From: Anaerococcus vaginalis
Lineage (GTDB): Bacteria; Bacillota; Clostridia; Tissierellales; Peptoniphilaceae
Reading direction: 5' to 3'
DNA: 64,000 bases
Assembly: GCA_018363915.1 (NCBI GenBank)
Contig: JAGZMY010000006.1
Location: forward strand, 1 to 64,000
Shown piece by piece: positions 1-8,140 of this stretch; within the stretch, counting starts at the first letter, position 1, and every line of letters starts with the position of its first letter. Below the pieces are notes generated by a model. The model was not told where the DNA came from and searched no databases. It worked only from the letters and a program-made list of their open reading frames with translations. A program made the position numbers and the translations under genes.

Positions 1-10
1 AACGCTCAAA

Positions 11-93
11 CAGTGCGATTTTTGACGAATTTTCAAATTTGAAATCAAATCAATTTTTTACGTATGATATTCTTAGCATGAGGATTTGTATAC
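11..93 (+). repeat. 83-nt intergenic repeat, copy A
   Basis: This stretch matches 35686-35768 over 83 nt with five mismatches and no gaps, in the same orientation. Both copies begin at a CAGTGCGATTTTT segment, contain the small palindrome ATTTGA-AA-TCAAAT and end at GTATAC. It sits just upstream of the potassium transporter gene. Neither copy encodes an obvious protein. Its nature is unknown; an extragenic repeat or a remnant of a small non-autonomous element is the likeliest reading. Confidence 0.8.
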
Positions 94-147
94 TTTGTCA
101 AAAGTCTGCGCCTTTAAATTTTATTAGTTTTTATATAAGGAAAGAAA

Positions 148-1515
148 ATGAGAAATATTAGTAAAGATAAACAAAATTTTTTGGAAAAATTATCAGATAA
201 AATTACATCAAATCCACCCTTGTATTTAACTTTGGGTTTTGCGATTTTGATTATTATTGGAGGATGTATTTTATCTTTGCCGATTTTTACAAGAAGTGGC
301 AAGGCTACAAATTTAGTTGATTCGATTTTTGTTGCCTCATCTGCATCTTGCGTTACGGGACTTACAACTGTAAATACGGCTGAACATTGGAATACCTACG
401 GTCATATTTTAATTTTGATTTTAATTCAAATTGGAGGACTTGGTGTAATGACTTTGGCTACACTTTTTCCACTGCTTTTGAGAAAAAAAATCGGCTTAAA
501 ATCTAGGCAAATTTTGAAAGAGCAATTAAATATAGACACCCTCCAAGGCATTATGAAATTATTTAGATATGTTTTGGTTTTTACTTTTTTGGTAGAAATT
601 TTGGGAGCAATTTTATTATCCCTTCGCTTTGTGCCGATTTTTGGAATGGCAAAGGGCTTGTGGTATTCTATTTTTCATTCGGTTTCTGCTTTTTGTAATG
701 CAGGCTTTGATCTTTTGGGGGATTCAATTTATCCATACAGAAATGATAATTTAATAAATATAACTCTTATGAGTTTGGTTGTAATCGGCGGACTTGGTTT
801 TATGGTTACAGCAGAAATTTTTAGAAAAAAATCTTTCGAAAAATTATCAACTCACGCCAAATTAGTTTTGATAATAAGCGCAAGTCTTATTGTTATAGGA
901 ACACTTGCTTTTTATTTAATCGAAAGCCAAACTGGTGGAGTTTTGTACAAAGAAGGATTTAAAAATTCCATAATGCAATCAGCCTTCCAATCAATTTCTG
1001 CAAGAACTGCGGGATTTTATTCTGTAAAATTAAATCAAATGCACGATACAAGTGTTTTGCTTTTGATAATTTTGATGGTAATAGGTGGCTCTCCAGGATC
1101 AACTGCTGGTGGATTAAAAACAACAACTTTCGGAGTTTTGATTTTATCAACAATTTCAATTTTTAAACAAGAAGATGAAGTTACAATTTTTAAAAAACAT
1201 ATAGAACCAAAAATCATTAGAAAGGCACTAGCGATTATAATGGTTTATTTGGGACTTATATTTATAGTTATTTTTATTTTGTCATTGAGCGAAAACTTTA
1301 AAGTAATTGATATTTCTTACGAAGTTTCATCAGCCTTTGCAACAGTTGGAGCAAGCAGAGGAATCACACAGGACTTGTCAACACTTGGTAAAATTTTAAT
1401 AACAATAAGTATGTATCTAGGAAGAATTGGTCCAATGACTATGGCTTATTCAATAGGATTAAAATCAAAGACAAAATATATAAGATATCCAGAAGCAAAT
1501 ATTAGTATAGGTTAG
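148..1515 (+). CDS. ktrB: Potassium uptake membrane subunit (Trk/Ktr type)
   Basis: This 455-aa polytopic membrane protein is the K+-translocating subunit of a Ktr-type uptake system. Four pore-loop repeats of the TrkH/KtrB family are visible: SCVTGLTT near residue 69, SAFCNAGFDL near residue 180, SARTAGFY near residue 285 and SAFATVGASRG near residue 415; each supplies the selectivity-filter glycine. An AAGGAAAG ribosome site precedes the ATG. The gene lies 9 bp upstream of its cytoplasmic gating partner, so the two form an operon. The 455-aa length fits KtrB. Family assignment is firm; Ktr rather than Trk rests on size and on the single-RCK partner. Confidence 0.93.
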   Translation: MRNISKDKQNFLEKLSDKITSNPPLYLTLGFAILIIIGGCILSLPIFTRSGKATNLVDSIFVASSASCVTGLTTVNTAEHWNTYGHILILILIQIGGLGVMTLATLFPLLLRKKIGLKSRQILKEQLNIDTLQGIMKLFRYVLVFTFLVEILGAILLSLRFVPIFGMAKGLWYSIFHSVSAFCNAGFDLLGDSIYPYRNDNLINITLMSLVVIGGLGFMVTAEIFRKKSFEKLSTHAKLVLIISASLIVIGTLAFYLIESQTGGVLYKEGFKNSIMQSAFQSISARTAGFYSVKLNQMHDTSVLLLIILMVIGGSPGSTAGGLKTTTFGVLILSTISIFKQEDEVTIFKKHIEPKIIRKALAIIMVYLGLIFIVIFILSLSENFKVIDISYEVSSAFATVGASRGITQDLSTLGKILITISMYLGRIGPMTMAYSIGLKSKTKYIRYPEANISIG

Positions 1516-1524
1516 GAGAAAAAA

Positions 1525-2190
1525 ATGATAAAAAGTGTAATAGTTTTAGGAATCGGAAGATTTGGAGAAAGAGTTGCGACAAAACTTTTTGAAGATGGAT
1601 TAGAAGTTATGGCAGTGGACAAAGATTACGATTTAGTTCAAAATATTTCAGGAAAAGTAACAAGCGCTGTCCAATGCGATATTTCAAATGACAAAGCGCT
1701 AGAAGAATTAGGAATTGGAAATTTTGATGTGGCAGTAATAGCAACAGGAGAAAGTCTTGAGGCGTCAATGGCTGCAACACTTTTTGCAAAAGACCATAAT
1801 GTAGAAAAAATTATAGCCAAAGCAACATCAACAAATCATGCAAGAATTTTGAAAAAAATTGGAGCAGATCAAATAGTTTTTCCAGAAATTGATATGGGAG
1901 AAAAACTTGCAAGAAGTATAGTAGGTTCAAATCTTCTACAATTTTTCCATTTTTCAGACGATTATTCTATGATAGAATTAAAAGCCTACGACGAGCTTGT
2001 AGGAAAATCTCTAAAAGAAATAGATTTTAGGAAAAAATATAAAATGATGGTGATAGCTTATAAAAGAGATGGAGAATTAATAATAAATCCAGAAGCAAAT
2101 TGGAAAATCGAAAAAGATGATACTTTGGTATTATTAGGAGATAGTGAGCATGCAGATAAGCTCCAAAAAGAAGTTGACAAATATAAATAA
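1525..2190 (+). CDS. ktrA: Ktr potassium uptake regulatory subunit, RCK domain protein
   Basis: This cytoplasmic 221-aa protein gates the KtrB channel in response to nucleotides. The N-terminal RCK/Rossmann domain (residues 1-130) begins with the nucleotide-binding glycine motif GIGRFGERVA and has an acidic residue closing the second strand (AVDKD). A C-terminal RCK_C domain (about 140-221) follows with the pattern VGKSLKEIDFR. The single RCK_N plus RCK_C layout is that of KtrA rather than the doubled TrkA of Proteobacteria. The ribosome site is TAGGAG. It is the second gene of the two-gene operon; no clear terminator follows it directly. Confidence 0.93.
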   Translation: MIKSVIVLGIGRFGERVATKLFEDGLEVMAVDKDYDLVQNISGKVTSAVQCDISNDKALEELGIGNFDVAVIATGESLEASMAATLFAKDHNVEKIIAKATSTNHARILKKIGADQIVFPEIDMGEKLARSIVGSNLLQFFHFSDDYSMIELKAYDELVGKSLKEIDFRKKYKMMVIAYKRDGELIINPEANWKIEKDDTLVLLGDSEHADKLQKEVDKYK

Positions 2191-2265
2191 AAATCAAAAT
2201 AGGAAAACGAAAATTTATCTTATAAACATTGAAAACAAAAGGATGTAAAAATTCGTGAAAAAAGT

Positions 2266-2293
2266 TTGCATTTTTAAAAAATCATGCTATAAT
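2266..2293 (+). promoter_or_regulatory. Sigma-A promoter of candidate small RNA
   Basis: TTGCAT at 2266-2271 and a perfect TATAAT at 2288-2293 are separated by 16 bp. Nothing coding follows within 450 bp, but a short structured segment ending in a terminator does, so this promoter probably drives a small RNA. Confidence 0.7.
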
Positions 2294-2299
2294 AATATT

Positions 2300-2413
2300 A
2301 GCTAGTAAATAGCTAGGTTTTTCATTATTAATTCCTTATAGTTTTCCCTATAGAAAACTAGGACTAACTTATTCTTTTCTATATTATAAAAAGGCCCAAA
2401 GGGGTCTTTTTAT
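2300..2413 (+). ncRNA. Candidate small RNA of about 114 nt
   Basis: A promoter at 2266-2293 is followed by three consecutive hairpins. The first has arms AGCTA/TAGCT (2300-2304 and 2310-2314), the second TAGTTTTC/GAAAACTA (2339-2346 and 2353-2360), and the third is an intrinsic terminator. There is no plausible open reading frame with a ribosome site inside. The unit is self-contained in a gap between the ktr operon and the zinc peptidase gene. I do not recognise the RNA family: it does not show the SRP, RNase P or tmRNA hallmarks I would expect. Existence as a transcript is inference from promoter plus terminator. Confidence 0.55.
2388..2413 (+). terminator. Intrinsic terminator of candidate small RNA
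   Basis: Arms AAAAAGGCCC and GGGTCTTTTT, with one G-U pair, enclose a four-base loop and run into a T-rich tail. It closes the segment opened by the promoter at 2266. Confidence 0.75.
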
Positions 2414-2736
2414 TTTGGGAAAAATTTTTTTCAAGGATTTTATTTAATTTTTTGCAAATCAAATTGAGAGATCTATTTTATTAACTTTATCCATTAATTT
2501 AAAAAATCCATAAATAAACCTTACTAATAAGATACCTCCACTTAGGTCGGTATGGGAACTTCTTCGTTTGAGTTTATATATAATAATAGTTTTAAAATTT
2601 CTCAAAAAATGATATCAACTAAACTTTAGCTCAAATATATAGAGAATCATAACCCATCTCGAGCGAAGTCGAGAGATCTCTTTTATTATATTTATATTTT
2701 AATTTTATAATTTCCTTGTATTTTATTTTTTGCCAA
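2414..2736. other. Gene-free stretch with palindromic repeat remnant
   Basis: No gene is supportable here. It holds a short member of the CCCATCTCGA repeat family at 2651-2680, with arms CTCGA/TCGAG, related to the elements near 30.8 and 35.8 kb, and a weak inverted repeat (ATACC/GGTAT) near 2530-2555. Confidence 0.6.
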
Positions 2737-2764
2737 TTGAAATAAAAAATCCCTGTAGTATATT
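2737..2764 (+). promoter_or_regulatory. Promoter of zinc peptidase gene
   Basis: TTGAAA (2737-2742), a 16-bp spacer and TATATT (2759-2764) lie 23 bp ahead of the ATG at 2788. Confidence 0.6.
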
Positions 2765-2787
2765 GAAAAAAATAAAAGGAGAAAATT

Positions 2788-3474
2788 ATGTTTTATTTCG
2801 ACAGAACTTATGTTTTAGTTTTGATAGGACTTCTTATTAGTAGTCTGGCTCAAGCTAATATTCAAAGAAAATTTGATAAGTACAAAAAAATAAAAACTCA
2901 AAAATCTATAACAGGTTTTGATGCTGCAAGATATATTTTGTCTACAAATTCTTACAATGATATTTCTATTAAAAAGGTTAGAGGATCTTTGTCTGATTAT
3001 TTTAATCCGATTAATAAAGAAATTGCCTTATCAGAAACTTCTATGACTGACACTTCAATTGCATCTCTTGCGGTTGCAGCTCACGAGTGCGGTCACGTTA
3101 TCCAATTTAAGGAAGGCTATATTCCTTTAAAAATAAAATCTTATATAGTTCCAGCAGTAAATCTTGGATCAAAATTATCTTTTCCTATGATTTTGTTGGG
3201 AATTTTTCTTTCTATGGGAAAATTAATTAGCATTGGAATATTTTTATTTTCTTTTGTTTTAATTTTTCAAATTATTACTCTTCCTGTAGAATTTGATGCA
3301 TCAAGAAGAGCTTTGAAAGTTTTAAATGAATCGGGCATGCTTGTTGGTGTTGAAAATGATTATGCAAAAGATATGCTAAAAGCTGCAGCTTTAACTTATG
3401 TGGCAGCTACAATTTCTACTGCCTTACAATTTTTAAGACTTTGGATTTTATTTGGCAACAGACGAGATGATTAA
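2788..3474 (+). CDS. Membrane-embedded neutral zinc metallopeptidase, YugP family
   Basis: This 228-aa protein belongs to the YugP-like zinc metallopeptidases (Zn_peptidase_2). The catalytic HEXXH motif appears as AAHECGHVIQ near residue 99, and the downstream FDASRRAL near residue 171 supplies the conserved acidic third-ligand region of the family. Hydrophobic segments lie at the N-terminus (residues 4-22), around 128-165 and near 205-220, so it is an integral membrane protein with the active site at the membrane. The ribosome site is AAAGGAG. It is monocistronic, with its own promoter and a strong terminator. The substrate is unknown. Confidence 0.88.
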   Translation: MFYFDRTYVLVLIGLLISSLAQANIQRKFDKYKKIKTQKSITGFDAARYILSTNSYNDISIKKVRGSLSDYFNPINKEIALSETSMTDTSIASLAVAAHECGHVIQFKEGYIPLKIKSYIVPAVNLGSKLSFPMILLGIFLSMGKLISIGIFLFSFVLIFQIITLPVEFDASRRALKVLNESGMLVGVENDYAKDMLKAAALTYVAATISTALQFLRLWILFGNRRDD

Positions 3475-3481
3475 AAAAATT

Positions 3482-3524
3482 AACAAGGCTAAAATATTTT
3501 AAAATATTTGGCCTTGTTTTTTTA
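3482..3524 (+). terminator. Intrinsic terminator after zinc peptidase gene
   Basis: A long perfect-looking stem (AACAAGGC at one end, GCCTTGTT at the other, with an inner AAATATTTTAAAATATTT) is followed by a run of T. Confidence 0.85.
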
Positions 3525-3548
3525 TGTTTTTATTGCATATCAATATTC

Positions 3549-3576
3549 TTGAATCTCTACTATTTTAGTGTACAAT
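3549..3576 (+). promoter_or_regulatory. Promoter of the ctsR-clpC operon
   Basis: TTGAAT (3549-3554) and TACAAT (3571-3576) are separated by 16 bp. The presumed start of transcription near 3583 coincides with a small hairpin, AAGATTC-GAATT-GAATCTT (3583-3601), at the very 5' end of the message. Confidence 0.65.
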
Positions 3577-3617
3577 AAAAATAAGATTCGAATTGAATCT
3601 TTATTTATTATTTGAAA

Positions 3618-3634
3618 GGTCAGAGAAAGTCAAA
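3618..3634 (+). promoter_or_regulatory. CtsR operator
   Basis: The tandem heptad pattern GGTCAGA-GA-AAGTCAAA closely matches the established CtsR box (A/GGTCAAA-NAN-A/GGTCAAA). It lies between the probable transcription start and the ctsR start codon, so bound CtsR would block elongation or initiation. It supports autoregulation of the whole operon. Confidence 0.85.
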
Positions 3635-3651
3635 GAAATCGAGGTAAATCT

Positions 3652-4116
3652 ATGGCAGGACTAACGTCTGATATAGAAAAATTCTTGAAAGCTCTTTTGG
3701 AAGATACTCAAGATGGTTTTGTAGAAATTGGAAGAAATGATTTGGCAACAAGATTTGAGTGCTCTCCTAGTCAAATTAATTATGTGCTTTCTACAAGATT
3801 TACTCCATACAATGGATATTTAATTGAAAGCAAAAGAGGCGGCAACGGCTTTATAAGAATTATTACTATAGTTGAAGATGAAGATGATTATATAAAATAT
3901 ATTATTAAAAATTTAGATAAAGAATTAACTGAGGAAAGGGCAAAAAGTTTTTTTACGGAACTTTTTAACAAGGGATATATGAACGAAAATGAATTGGGAA
4001 TTGCAGTCTATGCTATCCTTGACAAGTCCCTTATGAATGTAGAAAAAAATAAGAGAAATTTAGTAAGGCATGATATAGTAAAAAATATTTTACTGAGCTT
4101 TCTAATAAGGAGTTAA
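3652..4116 (+). CDS. ctsR: Class III stress gene repressor CtsR
   Basis: This 154-aa protein represses clp genes at normal temperature. The N-terminal winged helix-turn-helix (residues 1-70) contains the conserved NDLATRFECSPSQINYVLSTRF recognition region, and the wing tip carries KRGGNGFIRI, corresponding to the glycine-rich heat-sensing and DNA-contacting loop of CtsR. The C-terminal dimerisation domain covers residues 80-154. It is the first gene of the operon, has a CtsR box just upstream, and is followed 2 bp later by mcsA. Confidence 0.95.
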   Translation: MAGLTSDIEKFLKALLEDTQDGFVEIGRNDLATRFECSPSQINYVLSTRFTPYNGYLIESKRGGNGFIRIITIVEDEDDYIKYIIKNLDKELTEERAKSFFTELFNKGYMNENELGIAVYAILDKSLMNVEKNKRNLVRHDIVKNILLSFLIRS

Positions 4117-4118
4117 TT

Positions 4119-4700
4119 ATGAAGTGTGACAGATGCGACAACGAAGCAAATGTAACTGTAAAAGCAATTATAAATGGCATAGAACATGATTTCCACTTGT
4201 GCAATGATTGTATGGAAAAATTATCCAAAGGCGAAGGAAATTTTCTTTTTGATGGAAATGAAAAAGATATTGATATAAATAATTTTGATTGGAAAAGCTT
4301 GGTAGATAAATTTGTTCCAAGCCTTGACCAAATTATCGATTCTTATTATGATTACAAAATTTCCAAAAATAATTTTTCTTATGATTATTTTTCATCATTA
4401 AAAGAAGAAACTTGTCCAAAGTGTGGAAATTCTTTGACAAATATAAAAAGTGGAGTTTTTGGATGTCCTTATTGCTATGAAATCGACAAAAAACTTACGG
4501 TAGAAATTTTGAAGGCTGTAAATAATTTGAAAAAATATGACGGAAAATTTCCAAAAAAACACAGAGATTTCAGAGAAGTGGCAATAAAAATTAAAAATTT
4601 GCAAGAAGAATTGCAAAAATCAGTTGAGATTGAAGATTTTGAAAAGGCTCAAGATCTTAAAGAAAAAATAGATGAATTGAATATGAAGGTGAGAAATTGA
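4119..4700 (+). CDS. mcsA: McsA, zinc-finger activator of the McsB/ClpC system
   Basis: This 193-aa protein has two four-cysteine zinc-binding modules. The first is CDRC...CNDC (residues 3-30) and the second CPKC...CPYC (about residues 99-120). A UVR motif in the C-terminal 35 residues (VEIEDFEKAQDLKEKIDEL) is used in this family to contact partners such as ClpC. In Bacillus, McsA binds and activates the arginine kinase McsB. The ribosome site is AAGGAG. Its stop overlaps the TTG start of the next gene. The protein looks intact, unlike the McsB that follows. Confidence 0.93.
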   Translation: MKCDRCDNEANVTVKAIINGIEHDFHLCNDCMEKLSKGEGNFLFDGNEKDIDINNFDWKSLVDKFVPSLDQIIDSYYDYKISKNNFSYDYFSSLKEETCPKCGNSLTNIKSGVFGCPYCYEIDKKLTVEILKAVNNLKKYDGKFPKKHRDFREVAIKIKNLQEELQKSVEIEDFEKAQDLKEKIDELNMKVRN

Positions 4701-5665
4701 TAGATTATTATAAGGACATAATACTTGAAAACAACTTATCTTTGAAAAGAAATATTGAAGGATATAATTTTCCCATAAGTCTTTCGGAAAAAGATTCTCT
4801 AGAAATTATTGAAAAATTTAGGGGAATTTATGGGGATGAATTGATACTTTTAGATGAGATAGATGAAAATACTTTAAATAAACTTATTAATGCAGGAATA
4901 ATTACAGAAGATTCAAAAAATAAAGAAGCAGTGATTGGTCTTGTTTTTGAGGATGATTATATTCTTGTTATAAATGATAAAGACCATATTTCTATAAATA
5001 TTTCAAATTTTGGAGAAGAAATTAAACTTGCTTATGAAAGGGCGATGGAAATTGAAGAAGATTTGGATAAAAAATTTGATTTTTCTTTTTCTCCTCAATA
5101 TGGATATTTGACAAGTTTTGGTAGAGATTGTGGAAATGGAATTGAAATAAGGTTCAAATTATTTTTGTTTGGACTTTTGGATAATACCCAAGCATATCTA
5201 ACTTTAAAATCAAGTCTTGCTCATGATGGAATTTATCTTACAAGATTTGTTCCAGAATATTTTAAATCCTATGACGATGATATTTATATTTTGAAAAATT
5301 TCGGAAATTATAGGGAGAAAATGGACGAATATTTGGAAAATTTGGAAGATAATCTTGATATAATTATAAGAAATGAGAGAAGATTTAGGAGAGATTTTCA
5401 ATCTTTAAATGGATTAAATGATGAAGATATAAAAGATTCTATAAAAATTTTGGAAGATAATTTGGAAAGCAAAAATTTAAAGACAATGACTGCTATGATA
5501 AATTGTCTTTATGATTTAAAAAAATATAATGTTTTGGGTTTTAAAACAAAATTATCAAATCAAGAAATTGAGTATTTGATTTTCAATATTACAAAGGATA
5601 GGTACAAGGGCAACCGTGACAATGAAAGATATGAATTTTTAAATTCGTACATGGAGGCTAGATAA
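4697..5665 (+). CDS. mcsB: McsB-like protein with degenerate arginine-kinase motifs
   Basis: Position in the operon and overall pattern identify this 322-aa protein as McsB, the protein-arginine kinase, which usually has about 360 residues. It starts at TTG (4697) behind GAAGGTGAG and overlaps mcsA. The motifs that bind ATP and catalyse transfer look lost. The SSRIRLARN region is ENNLSLKRN (residues 11-19), NEEDH is NDKDH (93-97) with the following arginine replaced by Ser99, and TSCPTNVGTG is TSFGRDCGNG (139-148) with the cysteine position occupied by Phe141. The RGIYGEGSE loop is DGIYLTRFVPE (177-187). It may be a pseudokinase adaptor. Homology is firm; loss of activity is inferred from motif comparison made from memory. 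Confidence 0.85.
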   Translation: MIDYYKDIILENNLSLKRNIEGYNFPISLSEKDSLEIIEKFRGIYGDELILLDEIDENTLNKLINAGIITEDSKNKEAVIGLVFEDDYILVINDKDHISINISNFGEEIKLAYERAMEIEEDLDKKFDFSFSPQYGYLTSFGRDCGNGIEIRFKLFLFGLLDNTQAYLTLKSSLAHDGIYLTRFVPEYFKSYDDDIYILKNFGNYREKMDEYLENLEDNLDIIIRNERRFRRDFQSLNGLNDEDIKDSIKILEDNLESKNLKTMTAMINCLYDLKKYNVLGFKTKLSNQEIEYLIFNITKDRYKGNRDNERYEFLNSYMEAR

Positions 5666-8079
5666 TGGAAAATAACAAATTAAATAGGCTAACAGGTCAG
5701 GCTCGAAGGGAATCTTATTCTCTTAGCCATGATTATATAGGAGTTGAACATTTGCTTTTGGCCCTTATGAAAACAGGTTCTCTTGCAACAAAGGCTTTGG
5801 AAGAAGCTGGTGCAAATTACGAACTTTTAAGGTCAATTGTAATAAATAATATTGGCAAAGGCTCTGCGGTAAGACCTGCAAAGGAATATTCTAATAAAGT
5901 AAGACAAATTTTTGATAGGGCAAGACTTTTTGCCCAAAAAAGAAAAAAAGTTTCTGCAAGCGAAGAAGATGTTCTTCTTGCAATTTTAAATGACGATGAT
6001 TCATTTACAAATTTAATGTTTATGTTGTCAGGTCTTGATAAAAAAATTATCAGAGACAATTTGATTCGTTTGCAAAAGCAAGAAAAATCTTCAAATACAT
6101 CTAATAATTTGAGCGAAAATTTAAAAAAATTTGCTAAAAATTTAAATGAAATGGCAGAGGCTGGAAAAATTGATCCAGTTATTGGAAGGGAAGATGAAGT
6201 TGAAAGAGTTATTCAAATTCTTTTAAGAAGAACAAAAAACAATCCAATTTTGATTGGAGATCCAGGAGTTGGAAAAACTGCAATAATTGAAGGACTTGCC
6301 CAAAGAATTGTTGGTGGAAAAGTTCCTTTTGTTATGAAAGAAAAAACAATTGTCTCACTTGATCTTGCAAGTATGATTGCAGGAACAAAATATCGTGGGG
6401 ATTTTGAAGATAGGCTAAAAAAATTATTTGGAGAACTTGAACAAAGAGAAGATGTAGTTTTATTTATTGACGAATTTCACATGGTTTTGGGAGCTGGAGC
6501 AAGTGAAGGCTCTATGGATGCAGCAAATATTTTAAAACCAATTCTTGCCAAAGGCGATATTCAAATAATTGGTGCTACAACCATTGATGAATATAGAAAG
6601 CATGTAGAAAAAGACCAAGCTTTAACTAGAAGAATGCAACCAGTTCATGTCGAAGAGCCAAATAAAGATGACACAATAAAAATAATTGAAGGATTGAAAG
6701 ATAAATACGAAGACCACCACAAGGTAGAAATTACAGATGAGGCCATAAAAGCTGCTGTAGATTTATCACAAAGATATATCCAAGACAGGTTTTTGCCAGA
6801 CAAGGCGATTGATGTAATTGATGAGGCTTGCTCAAAAGAAAGAATCAAAAATTATAAGGAAAATAAAAATCAAGTTTCAAAAAAAGAAATTTTAGATAAG
6901 CTCATTGAAGAAAAAAATATGGCTATAAATGAGCAAAATTTTGAAAAAGCCGCAAGCCTAAGAGATCAAATAAATGAAACTCGCGAAAAGCTTGAAAAAG
7001 AAAGAGATGAAAGCAAAACAGATTTAAAAATTTCTTTTGATGAAGTTGCAAAAATTGTTTCATCTTGGTCAAAAGTTCCGATAACAAAATTAACAGAAGA
7101 TGAAAAACAAAAATATATGGATCTTGATATTGATCTTAAAAAAGAAGTTATAGGTCAAGATAAGGCGATTGATAAAATTTCTCACGCTATAAAAAGAGCA
7201 AGAGTTGGCTTAAAAGATCCAAAAAAACCAATAGGTTCATTTATTTTTGTAGGGCCAACAGGAGTTGGTAAAACATATCTTGCAAAATCTTTGGCAAAAA
7301 AATTGTTTGGAGATATGGATAATCTAATCAGGATGGACATGAGTGAATATATGGAAAAATTTGCCGTGTCAAGACTTGTTGGATCTCCTCCAGGATATGT
7401 TGGTTACGAAGAAGGCGGTCAACTTACAGAAGCTGTAAGAAAAAATCCATATTCTGTAATTTTATTTGACGAAATTGAAAAAGCCCACCCAGATATTTTC
7501 AATTTACTTTTACAAATTCTTGATGATGGACGTTTGACAGATGGCCAAGGAAGAACTGTAGATTTTAAAAATACAATTATAATTATGACAAGTAACGTTG
7601 GAGTTTCTTCTTTAAATCAAAATCCGAAAATTGGATTTGGAACCGGAGATGTCGAAAAAGAAATTGACGATTCAAATAAGGAAATAATAAATAAGGCAAT
7701 AAAAAATGCCTTTGCTCCAGAATTTTTAAATAGACTTGACGATATAATAATGTTCAACTCACTTGATAAGAACGCCATCAAAGAAATTACAAAAATTTTA
7801 CTTGAAGAAACAAAAGAAAGACTTAAAAATCTTGGAATAGAAATAAATTACAACAAGAGAGTTGTAGATTTACTTTCAGAAGGCGGATTTTCAAAAGAAT
7901 ATGGAGCAAGACCACTTGAACGTCACATTACAAATAAAATCGACAACCAATTGGCAGAAGAAATATTGGAAGGAAAATTATCAAAAGATATGAAAATTAA
8001 CCTTACAGTAAAAGAAGGAAAAATAAATTTTGCCAACAAAAAAGAAAAAATAAAAGAAAAATCAGAGGTTTTGGGATAA
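5665..8079 (+). CDS. clpC: AAA+ chaperone ClpC
   Basis: This 804-aa Hsp100 unfoldase feeds proteins to ClpP. The N-terminal Clp_N repeats cover residues 1-140, with GVEHLLL retaining the Glu that in Bacillus ClpC binds phosphoarginine. The first AAA+ domain has GDPGVGKTA and VVLFIDE. A coiled middle domain includes a UVR-like motif (NEQNFEKAASLRDQI, about residues 417-431). The second AAA+ domain has GPTGVGKTYLAK, ILFDEIEKAH, GYVGYEEGGQLT and the C-terminal GARPLERHI. The start codon overlaps the mcsB stop (TAATG). It is the last gene of the CtsR-controlled operon and is followed by a strong terminator. Confidence 0.96.
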   Translation: MENNKLNRLTGQARRESYSLSHDYIGVEHLLLALMKTGSLATKALEEAGANYELLRSIVINNIGKGSAVRPAKEYSNKVRQIFDRARLFAQKRKKVSASEEDVLLAILNDDDSFTNLMFMLSGLDKKIIRDNLIRLQKQEKSSNTSNNLSENLKKFAKNLNEMAEAGKIDPVIGREDEVERVIQILLRRTKNNPILIGDPGVGKTAIIEGLAQRIVGGKVPFVMKEKTIVSLDLASMIAGTKYRGDFEDRLKKLFGELEQREDVVLFIDEFHMVLGAGASEGSMDAANILKPILAKGDIQIIGATTIDEYRKHVEKDQALTRRMQPVHVEEPNKDDTIKIIEGLKDKYEDHHKVEITDEAIKAAVDLSQRYIQDRFLPDKAIDVIDEACSKERIKNYKENKNQVSKKEILDKLIEEKNMAINEQNFEKAASLRDQINETREKLEKERDESKTDLKISFDEVAKIVSSWSKVPITKLTEDEKQKYMDLDIDLKKEVIGQDKAIDKISHAIKRARVGLKDPKKPIGSFIFVGPTGVGKTYLAKSLAKKLFGDMDNLIRMDMSEYMEKFAVSRLVGSPPGYVGYEEGGQLTEAVRKNPYSVILFDEIEKAHPDIFNLLLQILDDGRLTDGQGRTVDFKNTIIIMTSNVGVSSLNQNPKIGFGTGDVEKEIDDSNKEIINKAIKNAFAPEFLNRLDDIIMFNSLDKNAIKEITKILLEETKERLKNLGIEINYNKRVVDLLSEGGFSKEYGARPLERHITNKIDNQLAEEILEGKLSKDMKINLTVKEGKINFANKKEKIKEKSEVLG

Positions 8080-8084
8080 AAAAT

Positions 8085-8119
8085 AAGGCTTAAAATGAAA
8101 ATTCATTTTGAGCCTTTTT
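8085..8119. terminator. Terminator between clpC and convergent lipoprotein gene
   Basis: The hairpin AAGGCTTAAAATGAA/TTCATTTTGAGCCTT is followed by T on the plus strand and preceded by A-rich sequence, so it can serve both converging transcripts. Confidence 0.8.
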
Positions 8120-8140
8120 GATTGAAATTATTTAATTTTT

